DNA of 64,000 nt from Owenia fusiformis (GCA_903813345.2 CAIIXF020000006.1:4363096-4427095), one strand, 5' to 3'. Positions 25,184 through 38,436 are shown, counted from the first letter of the stretch. Translations and numbers: made by a program. The notes: generated by a model not told the origin, from the sequence alone.

Positions 25184-26510
25184 TAACTGCTATGTACGTA
25201 TGTGCTTTTTTCATTAGTGTGACATCATTGTAAATCTTGTGTTATACAGAAAACATGAATGCCTCATCATACATTAGGCAAGACACGGGACACTAATATA
25301 AGCTTTCAATTCCCCACGTATAGCATTACGTAAAAAGTGACCGAACATGTTTGTCTAGTACAACACATAATGTCACAAATCTGGCATGGTCTACATTATT
25401 ATCAGCGACGAGGTAAATATGAAGGTTTAGGGCAGGAGTTATTAGGACATTCTCCATATTCTTCGAGTTTTTCAATACAAGTTATGACACCAATATGAGC
25501 TCGAAGTCCTGGACCAAGTGCCTCCACCATGGGGTACTACAACTGTGAACATAGAATTTTCTGTTGATCAATCATTCTGAAAGGTCCCAATTGAATAGGC
25601 ATATAAATGATGCAAATTGTGTTAAAATTTCAGGTGATTCCCTTACTTACTTAAAAAAGATACACCATTTTTATCAGAGCTTCTGGATCGGCTTTGAAGC
25701 AACTCCATTATTCGGCTTCCGAGTGTTTGCTGCAGTGTGCCATCTTGTCTCCCAGGCTACATGGATCCAATTTCTAATTTGCTCAAAGCTAATCAACTGT
25801 TCGAAAACAGGTGCAAATTACTGAATGAATTAATGATTACATAACACATATGGTCTAGTCTAGCTAAATGATTGGCAATTGTTGCAAAGACTGGTTAGAA
25901 TCAAATCCCGCGCGAGAACGTGGCAAAATTCGTTTAGAATTCTTTGAGAATTTATTTTCGTGCTTCAAGCTGTAATTTATATCGCATATAGTTCTGAAAA
26001 TATTTTATTTTTAAACTGGTACTTACCCAATCATTGACCTTGGGCATAAAAGGTGCGCTGTACTACGAAACTTTACAAATACTGCACGGACCTGTCTATA
26101 TACGTTGTTTTGACAACAGGTTGAACTGAAATTTAAGTAGTAAGTCCAGTCATAATTTTGAATAATATTTGCGTTTCTATTATTACGCATGTGGGAGACA
26201 GAGTTGAATGCTGACAGGAGAATTTACCTTTATTCTGCATAGTTTGATACCAAATATGTTAAGATCGCTTGGGAAACAAGAAAATTACAATACAAAATGC
26301 ATTATACACTTAAAACATAGGAAAGTAGACGTGGCCTTTGCATCCCGTTTCCATAGCAACGGAGGCACATTTGGAATAAATTAATATCAGATCCTTAAAT
26401 TAGTTAAATTAGAGGTCTCTAGCTTTAATTTGATATATGATATGTCTTCATACCTAAACTCCTCAAAACAAGGACTTTTGGAGAATACCTACTCGCCTAT
26501 AGTTATTATT
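25184..26510. other. No recognised feature
   Basis: This is AT-rich spacer between the MITE pair and the repeat array. No gene was recognised. Confidence 0.45.
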
Positions 26511-28410
26511 AGACTCCAGATGTCAATCTGGAGTCTATTGTTTTTGCCAGTATTCTTCTTCTTTATTCTTATTCTTATTAGACTCCAGATGAAATCTGGA
26601 GTCTATTGTTTTCGTCAGTTTTCTTATTCTTCTTATTATTCTTTTTCTATCCCAGTTTTCTCAATAACCATAAGGTCTTCAGTAAAGTCAATCATTTGGT
26701 CAATTAAGGTTCAGTATCTAGTTCCTCGGAAATTGGGTCAAATTTTTATCTAGGTCAAAGGTCAAGAACTAGGTCAAATCCAGTACTTTGTCACTTTTTT
26801 CGATTTTCTCGGTTGTCCTTCAATATTTTTGATCCGGTTTTTTTTCATTGTGTTCCTTATAAAAAAGTAGAAAATCTAGGTTCGATTTAGTTTTTTGGTA
26901 TCTCAAACCGATTTCGAGATATCAGTGTCCAAAAACGAGGTCCAAAAAAATGTCTCCGAATCCAATGTCCAGGATATCAGTCTTATAGGAAATTTTCTCA
27001 GGATTCTGAATCTGAAAATCAAATTTCAATCTGACTTCCGGTTCAGAAGTTATGGCGTTTTGAAAATTCAAAAATCGCTAAATTTGGTGCCCCATGTTAA
27101 TTCAACGGGAAAAAATATTTTTTTGAAGTGTAAAATATGAGGTATAGACTAAGCACAGCTAAACATAATGGAAGCCAATAAAAGAAAGGGACCTTAAAAC
27201 CTCCTTTTCATAAAAATTTGGACACCAAAATGCCTAAGTCAAAATCTAGGTCAAATTCATAGTTTTTCCTTATTTTTGCGATTCTGATACTACAGATTAA
27301 TTATATTCTTCGAAATTTTGTATACATGTAGCCAAGAGTGTGCTAATAGTGTAAGCCTTTTGCCGTCAGAAAGTATTTTGACCCACTTTTGAGATATGGT
27401 ATCCGAAAAGTAGGTCAAAATAAAAATTCTCCAAATTTAACGTTTGAGTTAAGAATTAGTATAGATTTTTCTCAGGAATCTGAATCTGCAAATCAAATTT
27501 CGATCCGACTTCCGGTTCGGAAGTTATGACATTTTGAAAGCTCAAAAATTGCTAAATTTGGTGCCCCATGTTATGTCAATGGGAAAAAAGAATTTTTTGA
27601 AGTGTAAAATACGAGATATAGACTAAGTACAGCTTAAAATAATGAAATCCTATGAAAGAAGGGGACCTCGAAGGCTACCTAACTTCAAAATTTGGACACC
27701 AAAATCTCTAGGTCAAAATCTAGGTCAAATTAATAGTTTTTCCTTATTTTTGCGATTCTGACACTATATCTGAATGATTTGCTTCAAAATTTTGTATACA
27801 GGTAGGAAAGAGTGTGCTAATAGTGTTAGCATTTTGCCGTCAGAAAGTATTTCGACCCACTTTTGAGATATGGTGTCCGAAAAGTAGGTCAAAATAAAAA
27901 ATTCTCCAAATTTAACGTATGAGTTATGAATTAGGGGTAGAATTTTGTCAGGAATCCGAATCTGCAAATTAAATTTCGATCCGACTTCTGGTTCGGAAGT
28001 TATGGCGTTTTGAAATTTCAAGAAAAATCGATCTGATGGTATCCTGATAGAAAGTCAAGAGTAGAGAAGAAAATATTGAAAAATGCATCCATCCTTCATT
28101 TCTGATCCTATCCTATCCTTCCTATCTACCCTTGCTTCGTATCCTCTCCTTCCTATCCTTCCTATTCTATCCCTTCTTCCTATTCTATTCTATCCTTCTT
28201 TCCTATTCTATCTTATCGTTCCTTCCTATTCTATCCTTTCCTTCCTTCCTTTTTCATCCATCCATCCATCCATCCATCTTTTGCTGGATGACTTAGCTTA
28301 TTTTGGATGACTTAGCTTATTTTGGATGACTTGGCTTATTCTGGATGACTCGGCTAAAAAAGTCTAGATCTGGAGTCTGAAATTGAACTCGTTCAATTTC
28401 CAAAATCTAG
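26511..28410 (+). mobile_element. Helentron-like array, unit 1
   Basis: Two successive AGACTCCAGAT...ATCTGGAGTCT 5' ends occur (26511 and 26580), as if one copy had landed at the head of another. The body carries several internal sub-repeats with CGACTTCCGGTTCGGAAGTTA-like blocks, then a TATCC microsatellite (28080-28265) and three to four GGATGACTTGGCTTATT repeats. It ends with the hairpin at 28379-28400 and CTAG at 28407-28410. Leucine/isoleucine-rich short frames across it are repeat artefacts. Confidence 0.55.
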
Positions 28411-28415
28411 TTATT

Positions 28416-29943
28416 AGACTCCAGATTGAAAATCTGGAGTCTATTGTTCTCGTCAGTTTTCTTATTCTTCTTATTAGACTCCAGATGTAAATCTGGAGTC
28501 TATTGTTTTCGTCAGTATTATTGTTTATTATTATTATTCTTTATTATTTTTCTTTCCCAGTTTTCTCCTTAACTAGAAGATATTGAGTCAAGTCTTATAT
28601 ATGGTCCATTTAGGTCCTAGATCTAGTTTCTCGGAAATTGGGTCAAATTTTTATCTAGGTCAAAGGTCAAGAACTAGGTCAAATCCAGTATTTTGTCACT
28701 TTTTTCGATTTTCTCGGTCGTCCTTCAGTATTTTCGATCCGTTTTTTTTTCATTGTGTTCCTTATAAAAAAGTAGAAAACCTAGGGTCGATTTAGTTTTT
28801 TGATATCTCAAACCGATTTCGAGATATCAGTGTCCGAAAACAAGGTCCAAAAAAAGTTCTCCGAATCAAATGTCTAGGATATTAGTCATATAGGAAATTT
28901 TCTCAGGATTCCGGATCTGAAAACCAAATTTAGATCTGACTTCCGGTTCAGAAGTTATGGCGTTTTGAAAGCTCAAAAATCGCTAAATTTGGTGCCCATG
29001 TTAAGTCAATGGGAAAAAAGATTTTTTTGAAGTAAAAAATATGAAATATAGACTGAGTTTAGCTAAATATAATGAAAGCTTTTAAAAGAATGGGACCTCA
29101 AAAGCCATCTAGCTTCAAAATTTGGACACCAAAATGCCTAGGTCAAAATCTAGGTCAAATTCAAAGTTTTTCCTTATTTTTGCGATTCTGACACTACAGA
29201 TTAATTATATTCTTCGAAATTTTGTATACATGTAGCCAAGAGTACGCTAATAGTGTTAGCCTTTTGCCGTCAGAAAGTATTTTGACCCACTTTTTAGATA
29301 TGGTGTCCGAAAAGTAGGTCAAAATAAAAAGTTCTCCAAATTTAACGTTTGAGTTATGAATTAAGAATAGAATCTTCTCAGAAATCCGAATCTGCAAACC
29401 AAATTTCAATTCGACTTCCGGTTCCGAAGTTATGGCGTGTCCGAAAAGTAGGTCAAAATAAAAATTCGCCAAATTTAACGTATGAGTTATGAATTAGGGG
29501 TAGAATTTTGTCAGGAATCCGAATCTGCAAACCAAATTTCGATCCGACTTCCGGTTCGGAAGTTATGACGTTTTGAAATTTCAAGAAAAATCGATCTGAT
29601 GGTATCCTGATAGAAAGTCAAGAGTAGAGAAGAAAATATTGAAAAATGCATCCATCCTTCCTTTCTGATCCTATCCTATCCTTCCTATCTACCCTTGCTT
29701 CGTATCCTCTCCTTCTTATCCTTCCTATTCTATCCCTTCTTCCTATTCTATTATATCATTCTTTCCTATTCTATCCTATAGTTCCTTCCTATTCTATCCT
29801 ATCCTTCCTTCCTTTTTCATCCATCCATCTTTTTCTGGATGACTTAGCTTATTTTGGATGACTTGGCTTATTCTGGATGACTCGGCTAAAAAAAGTCTAG
29901 ATCTGGAGTCTGAAATTGAACTCGTTCAATTTCCAAAATCTAG
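28416..29943 (+). mobile_element. Helentron-like array, unit 2
   Basis: This unit follows unit 1 after only 5 bp (TTATT), again with a doubled 5' palindrome (28416 and 28476). It shares the body, the TATCC core and the 3' hairpin-CTAG end with unit 1 but lacks one internal sub-repeat block. Confidence 0.55.
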
Positions 29944-31496
29944 TTATTATTCTACCCCCATTTTCTCCTTAACTAGAAGACATTGAGTAAAGTCCTGTAT
30001 ATGGTCAATTAAGGTCCAGTATCTAGTTTCTCGGAAATTGGGTCAATTTTTTATCTAGGTCAAACGTCAAGAACTAGGTCAAATCCAGTACTTTGTCACT
30101 TTTTTCAATATTCTCAGTCGTCCTTCAATATTTTCGATCCAGGTTTTTTTCATTGTGTTCCTCATAAAAAAGTAGGAATGCTAGGGTCGATTTAGTTTTT
30201 TGATATCTCAAACCGATTTTGAGATATGGCGTCCAGAAAGTAGGTCACACCAAAACGTGCTCCAAATTCAATGTATGAGTTATGAATTAGGGGTAGAATT
30301 TTGTCAGGAATACGAATCTAAAAACCAAATTTTGATCCGACCTCTGGTTCGGAAGTTATGGCGTTTTGAAAACTCAAAAATCGCTAAATTTTGTGCCCAT
30401 GTTAAGTCAATGGGAAAAAAGATTTTTTTGAAGTGAAAAATACGAAATATAGACTGAGTTCAGCTTAATTTAATGAAAGCCTTCAAAAGAAGGGGACGTC
30501 AAAAGCCATCTAGCTTAAGAATTTGGACACCAAAATTCCTAGGTCAAAATCTAGGTCAAATTCAAAGGTTTTCCTTATTTTTGCGATTCTGACACTACAC
30601 TTCAATTGTATTCTTCGTAATTGTGTATACATGTAGCCAAGAGTGTGCTAATAGTGTAAGCCTTTTGCCGTCAGAAAGTATTTTGACCCACCTTTGAGAT
30701 ATGGTGTCCGAAAAGTAGGTCAAAATAAAAAGTTCTCCAAATTTAACGTATGAGTTATGAATTAGGAGTAGAATTTTGTCAGGAATCTGAATCTGCAAAC
30801 CAAATTTCGATCCGACTTCCGGTTTGGAAGTTATGGCGTGTCCGAAAAGTAGGTCAACATAAAAAAATTCCAAATTTAACGTATGAGTTATGAATTAGGG
30901 GTAGAATTTTGTCAGGAATCCGAATCTGCAAACCAAATTTCGATCCGACTACCGGTTCCGAAGTTATGGCATGTCCAAAAAGTAGGTCAAAATAAAAATT
31001 CGCCAAATTTAACGTATGAGTTATGAATAAGGGGTAGAATTTTGTCAGGAATCCGAATCTTTAAATCAAATTTTGACCCGACTTCCGGTTCGGAAGTTAT
31101 GGCGTTTTGAAATTTCGGAAAATCGATCTGATGGTATCCTGATAGAAAGTCAAGAGTAGAGAAGAAAATATTGAAAAATTCATCCATCCTTCCTATCTGA
31201 TCCTATCCTATCCTATCCTTCCTATCTATCTTTCCTTCGTATCCTTTCCTTCCTATCCTTCCTATCCTCTCCTATCATATCCTTTCTTCCTATTCTGTTC
31301 TATCCTATCCTTTTTTTTTATTCTATCCTATCGTTCCTTCCCATTCTATCCTATCCTACCTTCCTATTTTATCCATCCATCTTATTCTGGATGACTCAGC
31401 TTATTCTGGATGACTCGGCTTATTTTAGATGACTGGGCTTAAAAAAGTCTAGATCTGGAGTCTGAAATTGAACTTCGTTCAATTTCCAAAGTCTAG
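29944..31496 (+). mobile_element. Helentron-like array, unit 3 (headless)
   Basis: This unit directly abuts unit 2 and has no AGACTCC palindrome. It joins the shared body at the CCATTTTCTCCTTAACTAG block. Three direct sub-repeats of the AAGTAGGTCAAAATAAAAA block appear at about 30715-31010. It ends in hairpin and CTAG at 31493-31496. Confidence 0.5.
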
Positions 31497-33344
31497 TTCT
31501 TATTCTTATTCTAACCCAGTTTTCTCAATAACCATAAGGTTTTCAGTAAAGTCAGTCATTTGGTCAATTTAGGTCCAAAATCTAGTTCCTCGGAAATTGG
31601 GTCAAATTTTTATCTAGGTCAAAGGTCAAGAACTAGGTCAAATCCAGTACTTTGTCACTTTTTTCGATTTTCTCGGTCGTCCTTCAATATTTTTGATCCG
31701 GGTTTTTTTCATTGTGTTCCTTATAAAAAAGTAGGAAAGCTAGGGTCGATTTAGTTTTTTGATATCTCAAACCGATTTCGAGATATCAGTGTCCGAAAAC
31801 GAGGTCCAAAAAAAAGTTCTCCGAATCAAATGTCCAGGATATTAGTTTTATAGAAAATTTTGTCAGGATTCTGAATCTGAAAACCAAATTCGAATCAGAC
31901 TTCCGGTTAGGAAGTTATGGCGTTTTGAAAGCTCAAAAATCGCTAAATTTGGTGCCCATGTTAAGTCAATGGGAAAAAAGATTTTTTTGAAGTGAAAAAT
32001 ACGAAATATAGACTGAGTTCAGCTAAATATAATGAAAGCTTTTAAAAGAATGGGACCTCAAAAGCCATCTAGCTTTAAAATTTGGACATCAAAATGCCTA
32101 GGTCAGAATCTAGGTCAAATTCAAAGTTTTTTCTTATTTTTGCGATTCTGACACTACAGATTAATTATATTCTTCGAAATTTTGTATACATGTAGCCAAG
32201 AGTGTGCTAATAGTGTTAGCCTTTTGCCGTCAAAAAGTATTTTGCCCCACTTTTGAGATATGGTGTCAGAAAAGTAGGTCAAAATAAAAAATTCTCCAAA
32301 TTTGACGTTTGAGTTATGAGTTAAGTATAGAATTTTCTCGGAAATCCGAATCTGCAAACCAAATTTCAATCCGACTTCTTGTTCGGAAGTTATGACATTT
32401 TGAAAGCTCAAAAATCGCTAAATTTGGTCCCCCATGTTATGTCAATGGGAAAAAAGATTTTTTTGAAGTGTAAAATACAAGATATAGACTAATTACAGCT
32501 TAAAATAATGAAAGCCTATGAAAGAAGGGAACCTCGAAGGCTACCTAATTTCAAAATTTGGACACCAAAATCCCTAGGCTAAAATCTAGGTCAAATTCAT
32601 AGTTTATCCTTATTTTTGCGATTCTGACACTACACTTTAATTATATTCCTCGAAATTGTGTATACATGTAGCCAAGAGTGTGCTAATAGCGTAAGCCTTT
32701 TGCCGTCAGAAAGTATTTTGACCCACTTTTGAGATATGGTGTCCGAAAAGTAGGTCAAAATAAAAAGTTCTCCAAATTTAACGTTTGAGTTATGAATTAA
32801 GAATAGAATTTTCCCAGAAAACCAAATCTGCTAACCAAATTTCGATTCGACTTCCGGTTCCGAAGTTATGGCGTGTCCGAAAAGTAGGTCAAAATAAAAA
32901 TTCGCCAAATTTAACGTATGAGTTATGAATTAGGGGTAGAATTTTGTCAGGAATCCGAATCTGCAAATCAAATTTCGATCCGACTTCCGGTTCGGAAGTT
33001 ATGGCGTTTTGAAATTTCAAGAAAAATCGATCTGATGGTATCCTGATAGAAAGTCAAGAGTAGAGAAGAAAATATTGAAAAATGCATCCATCCTTCCTTT
33101 CTGATCCTATCCTTCCCTTCCTATCTACCCTTGCTTCGTATCCTCTCCTTCCTATCCTTCCTATTCTATTCTATCCTTCTTTCCTATTCTATCCTATCGT
33201 TCCTTCCTATTCTATCGTATCCTTCCTTCCCTTTTCATCCATCCATCCATCCATCCATCTTTTTCTGGATGACTTAGCTTATTTTGGATGACTTGGCTTA
33301 TTCTGGATGACTCGGCTAAAAAAAGTCTAGATCTGGAGTCTGAA
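31497..33344 (+). mobile_element. Helentron-like array, unit 4 (3' end lost)
   Basis: The body and satellite are typical, but after ATCTGGAGTCTGAAAT the sequence jumps straight into body sequence of the next unit. The hairpin and CTAG are therefore missing. Unequal recombination between units is the simplest reading. Confidence 0.5.
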
Positions 33345-34725
33345 ATGATTTCCAAGATTTCCAATAAAGATCATTATTCAGTCAATTTATGTCCAGTATC
33401 TAGTTCCTCGGAAATTAGGTCAAATTTTTATCTAGGTCAAAGGTCAAGAACTAGGTCAAATCCAGTACTTTGTCACTTTTTTCGATTTTCTCGGTCGTCC
33501 TTCAATATTTTCGATCCGGGTTTTTTTCATTGTGTTCCTTATAAAAAAGTAGGAAACCTAGGGTCGATTTAGTTTTTTGATATCTCAAACCGATTTCGAG
33601 ATATCAGTGTCCGAAAACGAGGTCCAAAACAAAGTTCTCCGAATCAAATGTCCAGGATATTAGTCTTATAGGAAATTATCTCAGGATTCCGAATCTGAAA
33701 ACGAAATTTGGATCTGACCTCCAGTTCGGAAGTTATGGCGTTTTGAAAACTCAAAAATCGCTAAATTTGGTGCCCATGTTAAGTCAATGGGAAAAAAATA
33801 TTTTTTTGAAGTGAAAAATACGGAATATAGACTGCGTTCAGCTTCATATAATCAAAGCCTTTAAAAGAAGGGGACCTCAAAAGCCATCTAGTTTCACAAT
33901 TTGGACACCGAAATGCCTAGGTCAAAATCTAGGTCAAATTCATAGGTTTTCCTTATTTTTTCGATTCTGACACTACACTTTAATTATATTCTTCGAAATT
34001 CTGTATACAAGTAGCCAAGAATATGCTAATAGTGTTAGCCTTTTGCCGTCAGAAAGTATTTTGACCCACTTTTGAAATATGGTGTCCGAAAAGTAGGTCA
34101 AAATAAAAAGTTCTCCAAATTGAATTTATGAGTTATGAATTAAGGGTAGAATTCTGTCAGGAATCCGAATCTGCAAACCAAATTTCAATCCGACTTCCGG
34201 TTCGGAAGTTATGGCGTGTCCGAAAAGTAGGTCAAAATAAAAAATCTCCAAATTTAACGTATGAGTTATGAAATAGGGGTAGAATTTTGTCAGGAATCCG
34301 AATCTGAAAATCAAATTTCGATCCGACTTCCGGTTCGGAACTGATAGCGTTTTGAAATTTCGAGAAAAATCGATCTGATGGTATCCTGATAGAAAGTCAA
34401 GAGTAGAGAAGAAAATATTGAAAAATTCATCCATCCTTCCTATCTCATCCTACCCTATCCTTCCTATCTATCCTTCCTTCATATCTTTTCCTTCCTATCC
34501 TATCCTATCCTTTCTTCCTATTCTATTCTATCCTATCCTTCTTTCTTATTCTATCCTATCGTTCTTTCCTATTCTATCCTATCCTACCTTCCTATTTTAT
34601 TTATCCATCTCTTTCTAGATGACTCAGCTTATTCTGGATGACTCGGCTTATTCTGGATGACTCGGCTAAAAAAAAGTCTAGATCTGGAGTCTGAAATTGA
34701 ACTTCGTTCAATTTCCAAAATCTAG
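33345..34725 (+). mobile_element. Helentron-like array, unit 5
   Basis: This unit begins in body sequence (CAATAAAGATCATTATTCAG), which is otherwise seen only in the inverted copy at 9.2-11.1 kb. That suggests exchange with that lineage. The 3' hairpin and CTAG (34722-34725) are intact. Confidence 0.5.
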
Positions 34726-36058
34726 TTATTCTTCTACCAACGTTTTCTCCTTAACTAGAAGACATTGAGTCAAGTCCTGTATATGGTCAATTTAGGTCCA
34801 GTATCTAGTTTCTGGGAAATTGGGTCAATTTTTTATCTAGGTCAAAGGTCAAGAACTAGGTCAAATCCAGTACTTTGTCACTTTTTTTAATTTTTTCAGT
34901 CGTCCTTCAATATTTTTGATCCAGGTTTTTTTCATTGTGTTCGTCATAAAAAAGTAGGAAAGCTAAGGTCGATTTAGTTTTTTTATATCTCAAACCGATT
35001 TTGAGATATGGTGTCCAGAAAGTAGGTCACACCAAAACGTGCTCCAAATTCAATGTATGAGTTATGAATTAGGGGTAGAATTTTGTCAGGAATCCGAATC
35101 TGCAAACCAAATTTCGATCCAACTTCTGGTTTGGAAGTTATGGCGTTTTGAAAACTCAAAAATCGCTAAATTTTGTGCCCATGTTAAGTCAATGGGAAAA
35201 AAGATTTTTTTGAAGTGAAAAATATGAAATATAGACTGAGTTCAGCTTAATTAAATGAAAGGCTTCAAAAGAATGGGACCTCAAAAGCCATCTAGCTTCA
35301 GAATTTGGACACCAAAATTCCTAGGTCAAAATCTAGGTCAAATTCAAAGGTTTTCCTTATTTTTGTGATTCTGACACTACACTTCAATTATATTCTTCGA
35401 AATTGTGTATACATGTAGCCAAGAGTCTGCTAATAGTGTTAGCCTTTTGCCGTCAGAAAGTATTTTGACCCACTTTTGAGATATGGTGTCCGAAAAGTAG
35501 GTCAAAATAAAAAGTTCTCCAAATTTAACGTATGAGTTATGAATTAGGGGTAGAATTTTGTCAGGAATCCGAATCTTTAAATCAAATTTCAATCCGACTT
35601 CCGGTTCGGAAGTTATGGCGTTTTGAAATTTCGGAAAATCGATCTGATGGCATCCTGATAGAAAGTCAAGAGTAGAGAAGAAAATATTGAAAAATTCATC
35701 CATCCTTCCTATCTGATCTTATCCTATCCTATCCTTCCTATCTATCCTTCCGTCGTATCTTTTCTCCTTCCTATCCTTTCTATCCTCTCCTATCATATCC
35801 TTTCTTCCTATTCTGTTCTATCCTATCCTTCCTATCATTATCCTTTCTTCCTATTCTGTTCTACCCTATCCTTCTTTCTTATTCTATCCTATCGTTCCTT
35901 CCTATTCTATCCTATCCTATCCTTCCTATTTTATACATCCATCTTTTTCTGGATGACTCAGCTTATTCTGGATGACTCGGCTTATTCTGGATGACTCGGC
36001 TAAAAAAGGTCTAAATCTGGAGTCTGAAATTGAACTTTGTTCAATTTCCAAAGTCTAG
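34726..36058 (+). mobile_element. Helentron-like array, unit 6
   Basis: This is the last unit of the array. It is headless, with a short TATCC core and the terminal hairpin plus CTAG at 36055-36058, after which the repeat similarity stops abruptly. It most resembles unit 3 in its 5' half. Confidence 0.5.
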
Positions 36059-36068
36059 TTATTATATA

Positions 36069-36378
36069 TTTTATCGACTCTTTAGATGTCATATCATGAC
36101 ATATTAGTCACTTAGGTAGAGCAGTTCTTCCCATTGTCGAGTTGAAGAACTGGTATCTTTATCCTGGCTAGAACCATAGACAATTCTAGCCAGCGCCAGC
36201 CTTTTATCGAGTTAGCAGCACTCTAGTAATCGCCGGTATAGGTCAGCAGTCATAGGTCAAAGACAAATCACAAGAAGTGCTGTGACCTGGGTTTGAACCC
36301 AAGACCTCTACTTTTCAGCTTGAAGCCAGACTTCCTGCTTTTCAGACCAATGCCTTAACCACTGGGCCACTACACCTC
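36069..36378 (-). mobile_element. tRNA-derived SINE
   Basis: On the minus strand the head contains TGGCCCAGTGG (36359-36369), a good pol III A box. GGTTCAAACCC (36289-36299) is a good B box 60 bp further on. The spacing and the missing cloverleaf exclude a working tRNA. The body continues to an AT-rich tail near 36069 and includes the perfect 10-bp inverted repeat CTGGCTAGAA/TTCTAGCCAG (36164-36193). The SINE sits directly behind the repeat array. Target duplications were not identified. Confidence 0.65.
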
Positions 36379-37330
36379 GCACGAAACTGGGGACAATAAG
36401 CGTTGAAACGTCACATTTTTGTAAAGATTAGTCAACCTAAAAATAAAATACTTTATCCTTATCTAATCATGAAAAAATTCACAGGGTAGCAAGATCTCGA
36501 GGACAATATTTCTAAATTGTTTTTGAATTTTAAAAAACGGTCAAGATATCCACTTGGGGCGTTTATAAAAATTGATATGTATGAAATTAGTGGTAAAAAA
36601 TCGATGCGTCACATTTTTTTCAAGTCTTGAAAACCAGCTCTTATTTTAACATTATTTGCAAAATAAACAAACTGATTATTGTTTTGTAAATTTCGCCATT
36701 ACAATATTATAATTTTTGTTTCAAATCAGACTTAAATTAGAAAGTTAACTGAAGGTAAACTTATTGCTCGTCCAATTCGCCTTCAAAACCTTACACAATT
36801 TTGAAAATTTTAAAAGCGTTCATATACGATAATTTGAGCTTTAGCCGTTTGAGCAATTGTGACATCATTAATGAACATGTTCCATTGAATAAATTGAGCA
36901 ATTTTAATGGGATTTTGATCATTATTTCAAGTTATCCCAATTTCAACGAGCCCTGTAAGAGTAAAGTGTTATGTCTTACAGCGTATTTGACGATGTCGAG
37001 ATATATTTAAATTTAAAAAAATGTTGGAACCCATCAAAATTTTGAAGGAAAAATAATTTCACTGAAATGCAAATAAAAAATGGGAGTGAACCATTTGCTA
37101 ATGCCTAGCAATAGGACTTTCATCAAGAATGCGAGTCTGACTATGAACGTCGTATTTGTTCAAAGGGGTTTGAGATTAATTATTTTTGTGACCCAAAGGT
37201 TTCTAAAGGAAGGAAACAATATCACTGTGGCCTATTAGTGTCATGGTTAAATGAATTTGTGGCCAAAAGTTTTTATACTAGAAGCCAAGTTTTGATTATC
37301 TGTCCGAGTGCAATGTGTTAAAATATTTAC
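36379..37330. other. No recognised feature
   Basis: This is AT-rich sequence in which no gene or repeat was recognised. Confidence 0.45.
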
Positions 37331-37334
37331 TTCT

Positions 37335-37856
37335 CTCTTCACTTATTATTACATCTTTCTTCCACGAAACACATAGTAGCCGGGACAGAACAAGTCCCAA
37401 GTCTGTTTATTAGCTCTCATTTCTTCGCTTTTATTACATCTTTCCTCCACGAAGCACATAGTAGCCGGGACAGAACAAGTCCCAAGTCTGTATATTAGCT
37501 CTCATTTCTTCACTTTTATTACATCTTTCTTTCACGAAGCACATAGTAGCCGGGACAGAACAAGTCCCAAGTCTGTTTATTAGCTCTCATTTCTTCACTT
37601 TTATTACATCTTTCTTTCACGAAGCACATAGTAGCCGGGACAGAACAAGTCCCAAGTCTGTTTATTAGCTCTCATTTCTTCTCTTTTATTACATCTTTCT
37701 TCCACGAAACACATAGTAGCCGGGACACAACAAGTCCCAAGTCTGTTTATTAGCTCTCATTTCTTCGCTTTTATTACATCTTTCTTCCACGAAACACATA
37801 GTAGCCGGGACAGAACAAGTCCCAAGTCTGTATATTAGCTCTCATTTCTTCACTTT
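37335..37856. repeat. 85-bp tandem satellite, 6 copies
   Basis: The phrase ACATAGTAGCCGGGACA recurs every 85 bp (first at 37371, then 37456 and 37541), with only a few point differences among the six units. The internal GGGAC...GTCCC words could fold into a small hairpin in each unit. No promoter or coding signal was recognised. Confidence 0.9.
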
Positions 37857-38436
37857 TAAGAGTTATATAAGTCATCACATTTTGCATAAATATTCCTTGG
37901 AAAAATCCTAATATAGAATTTATTTGGTTTTGATTATTATTTATTTGTTAAAAATAGGTTAACATATTATTCTGATTGATCTATAATCAAAATTTGCCAT
38001 TTTGCGACAAATGCAACGTATTAACGCAACTAATAAAAATCACTACTTTTGGTATAATACTTTCTGAATTAGCACATGTTTCCTTATTCAGCAAAGTGTA
38101 ACTGTTTTTAGGTAATTGAGACATTTCATAGAAAAATGGTACGCGGAAACCTGGTATTTTAAATGAAACGGGGTCAAAATGGACTCTTGGAGATGCCTGC
38201 ATTATTTGAGATCATTTGAGACACTATATTGTATATGTCATTTATAACTTGTAAATGTTGCATTTGTGGCACAAGATGGCATATTTCGATTATAGACCAA
38301 CCAGAGTGTTTCCCTATATTTAAAAAATAAATCATAATTTAAACCAAATGAATTCTTTGTTTGTTTCCCCAGGGAATATGTATGCAAAATGCTGTGGTGA
38401 CTTAACTCTTAAAAATCAAGAAATGTGTGTAAATAT
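37857..38436. other. No recognised feature
   Basis: This is AT-rich spacer with nothing recognised. Confidence 0.45.

Noticed and set aside
28083-28310. Open frames rich in Pro/Ser/Leu/Ile through the TATCC repeats (also near 29646, 33082, 34418 and 9257-10236)
   Set aside because: They are translations of a pentameric microsatellite and shift with every indel between copies; no start context or conserved domain.
36289-36378. tRNA gene on the minus strand
   Set aside because: A and B boxes are present, but they are 60 bp apart and no acceptor-stem pairing or anticodon arm can be drawn; a SINE head fits better.
37335-37856. CRISPR-like array
   Set aside because: The 85-bp units are contiguous with no unique spacers and the genome is eukaryotic; it is a satellite.
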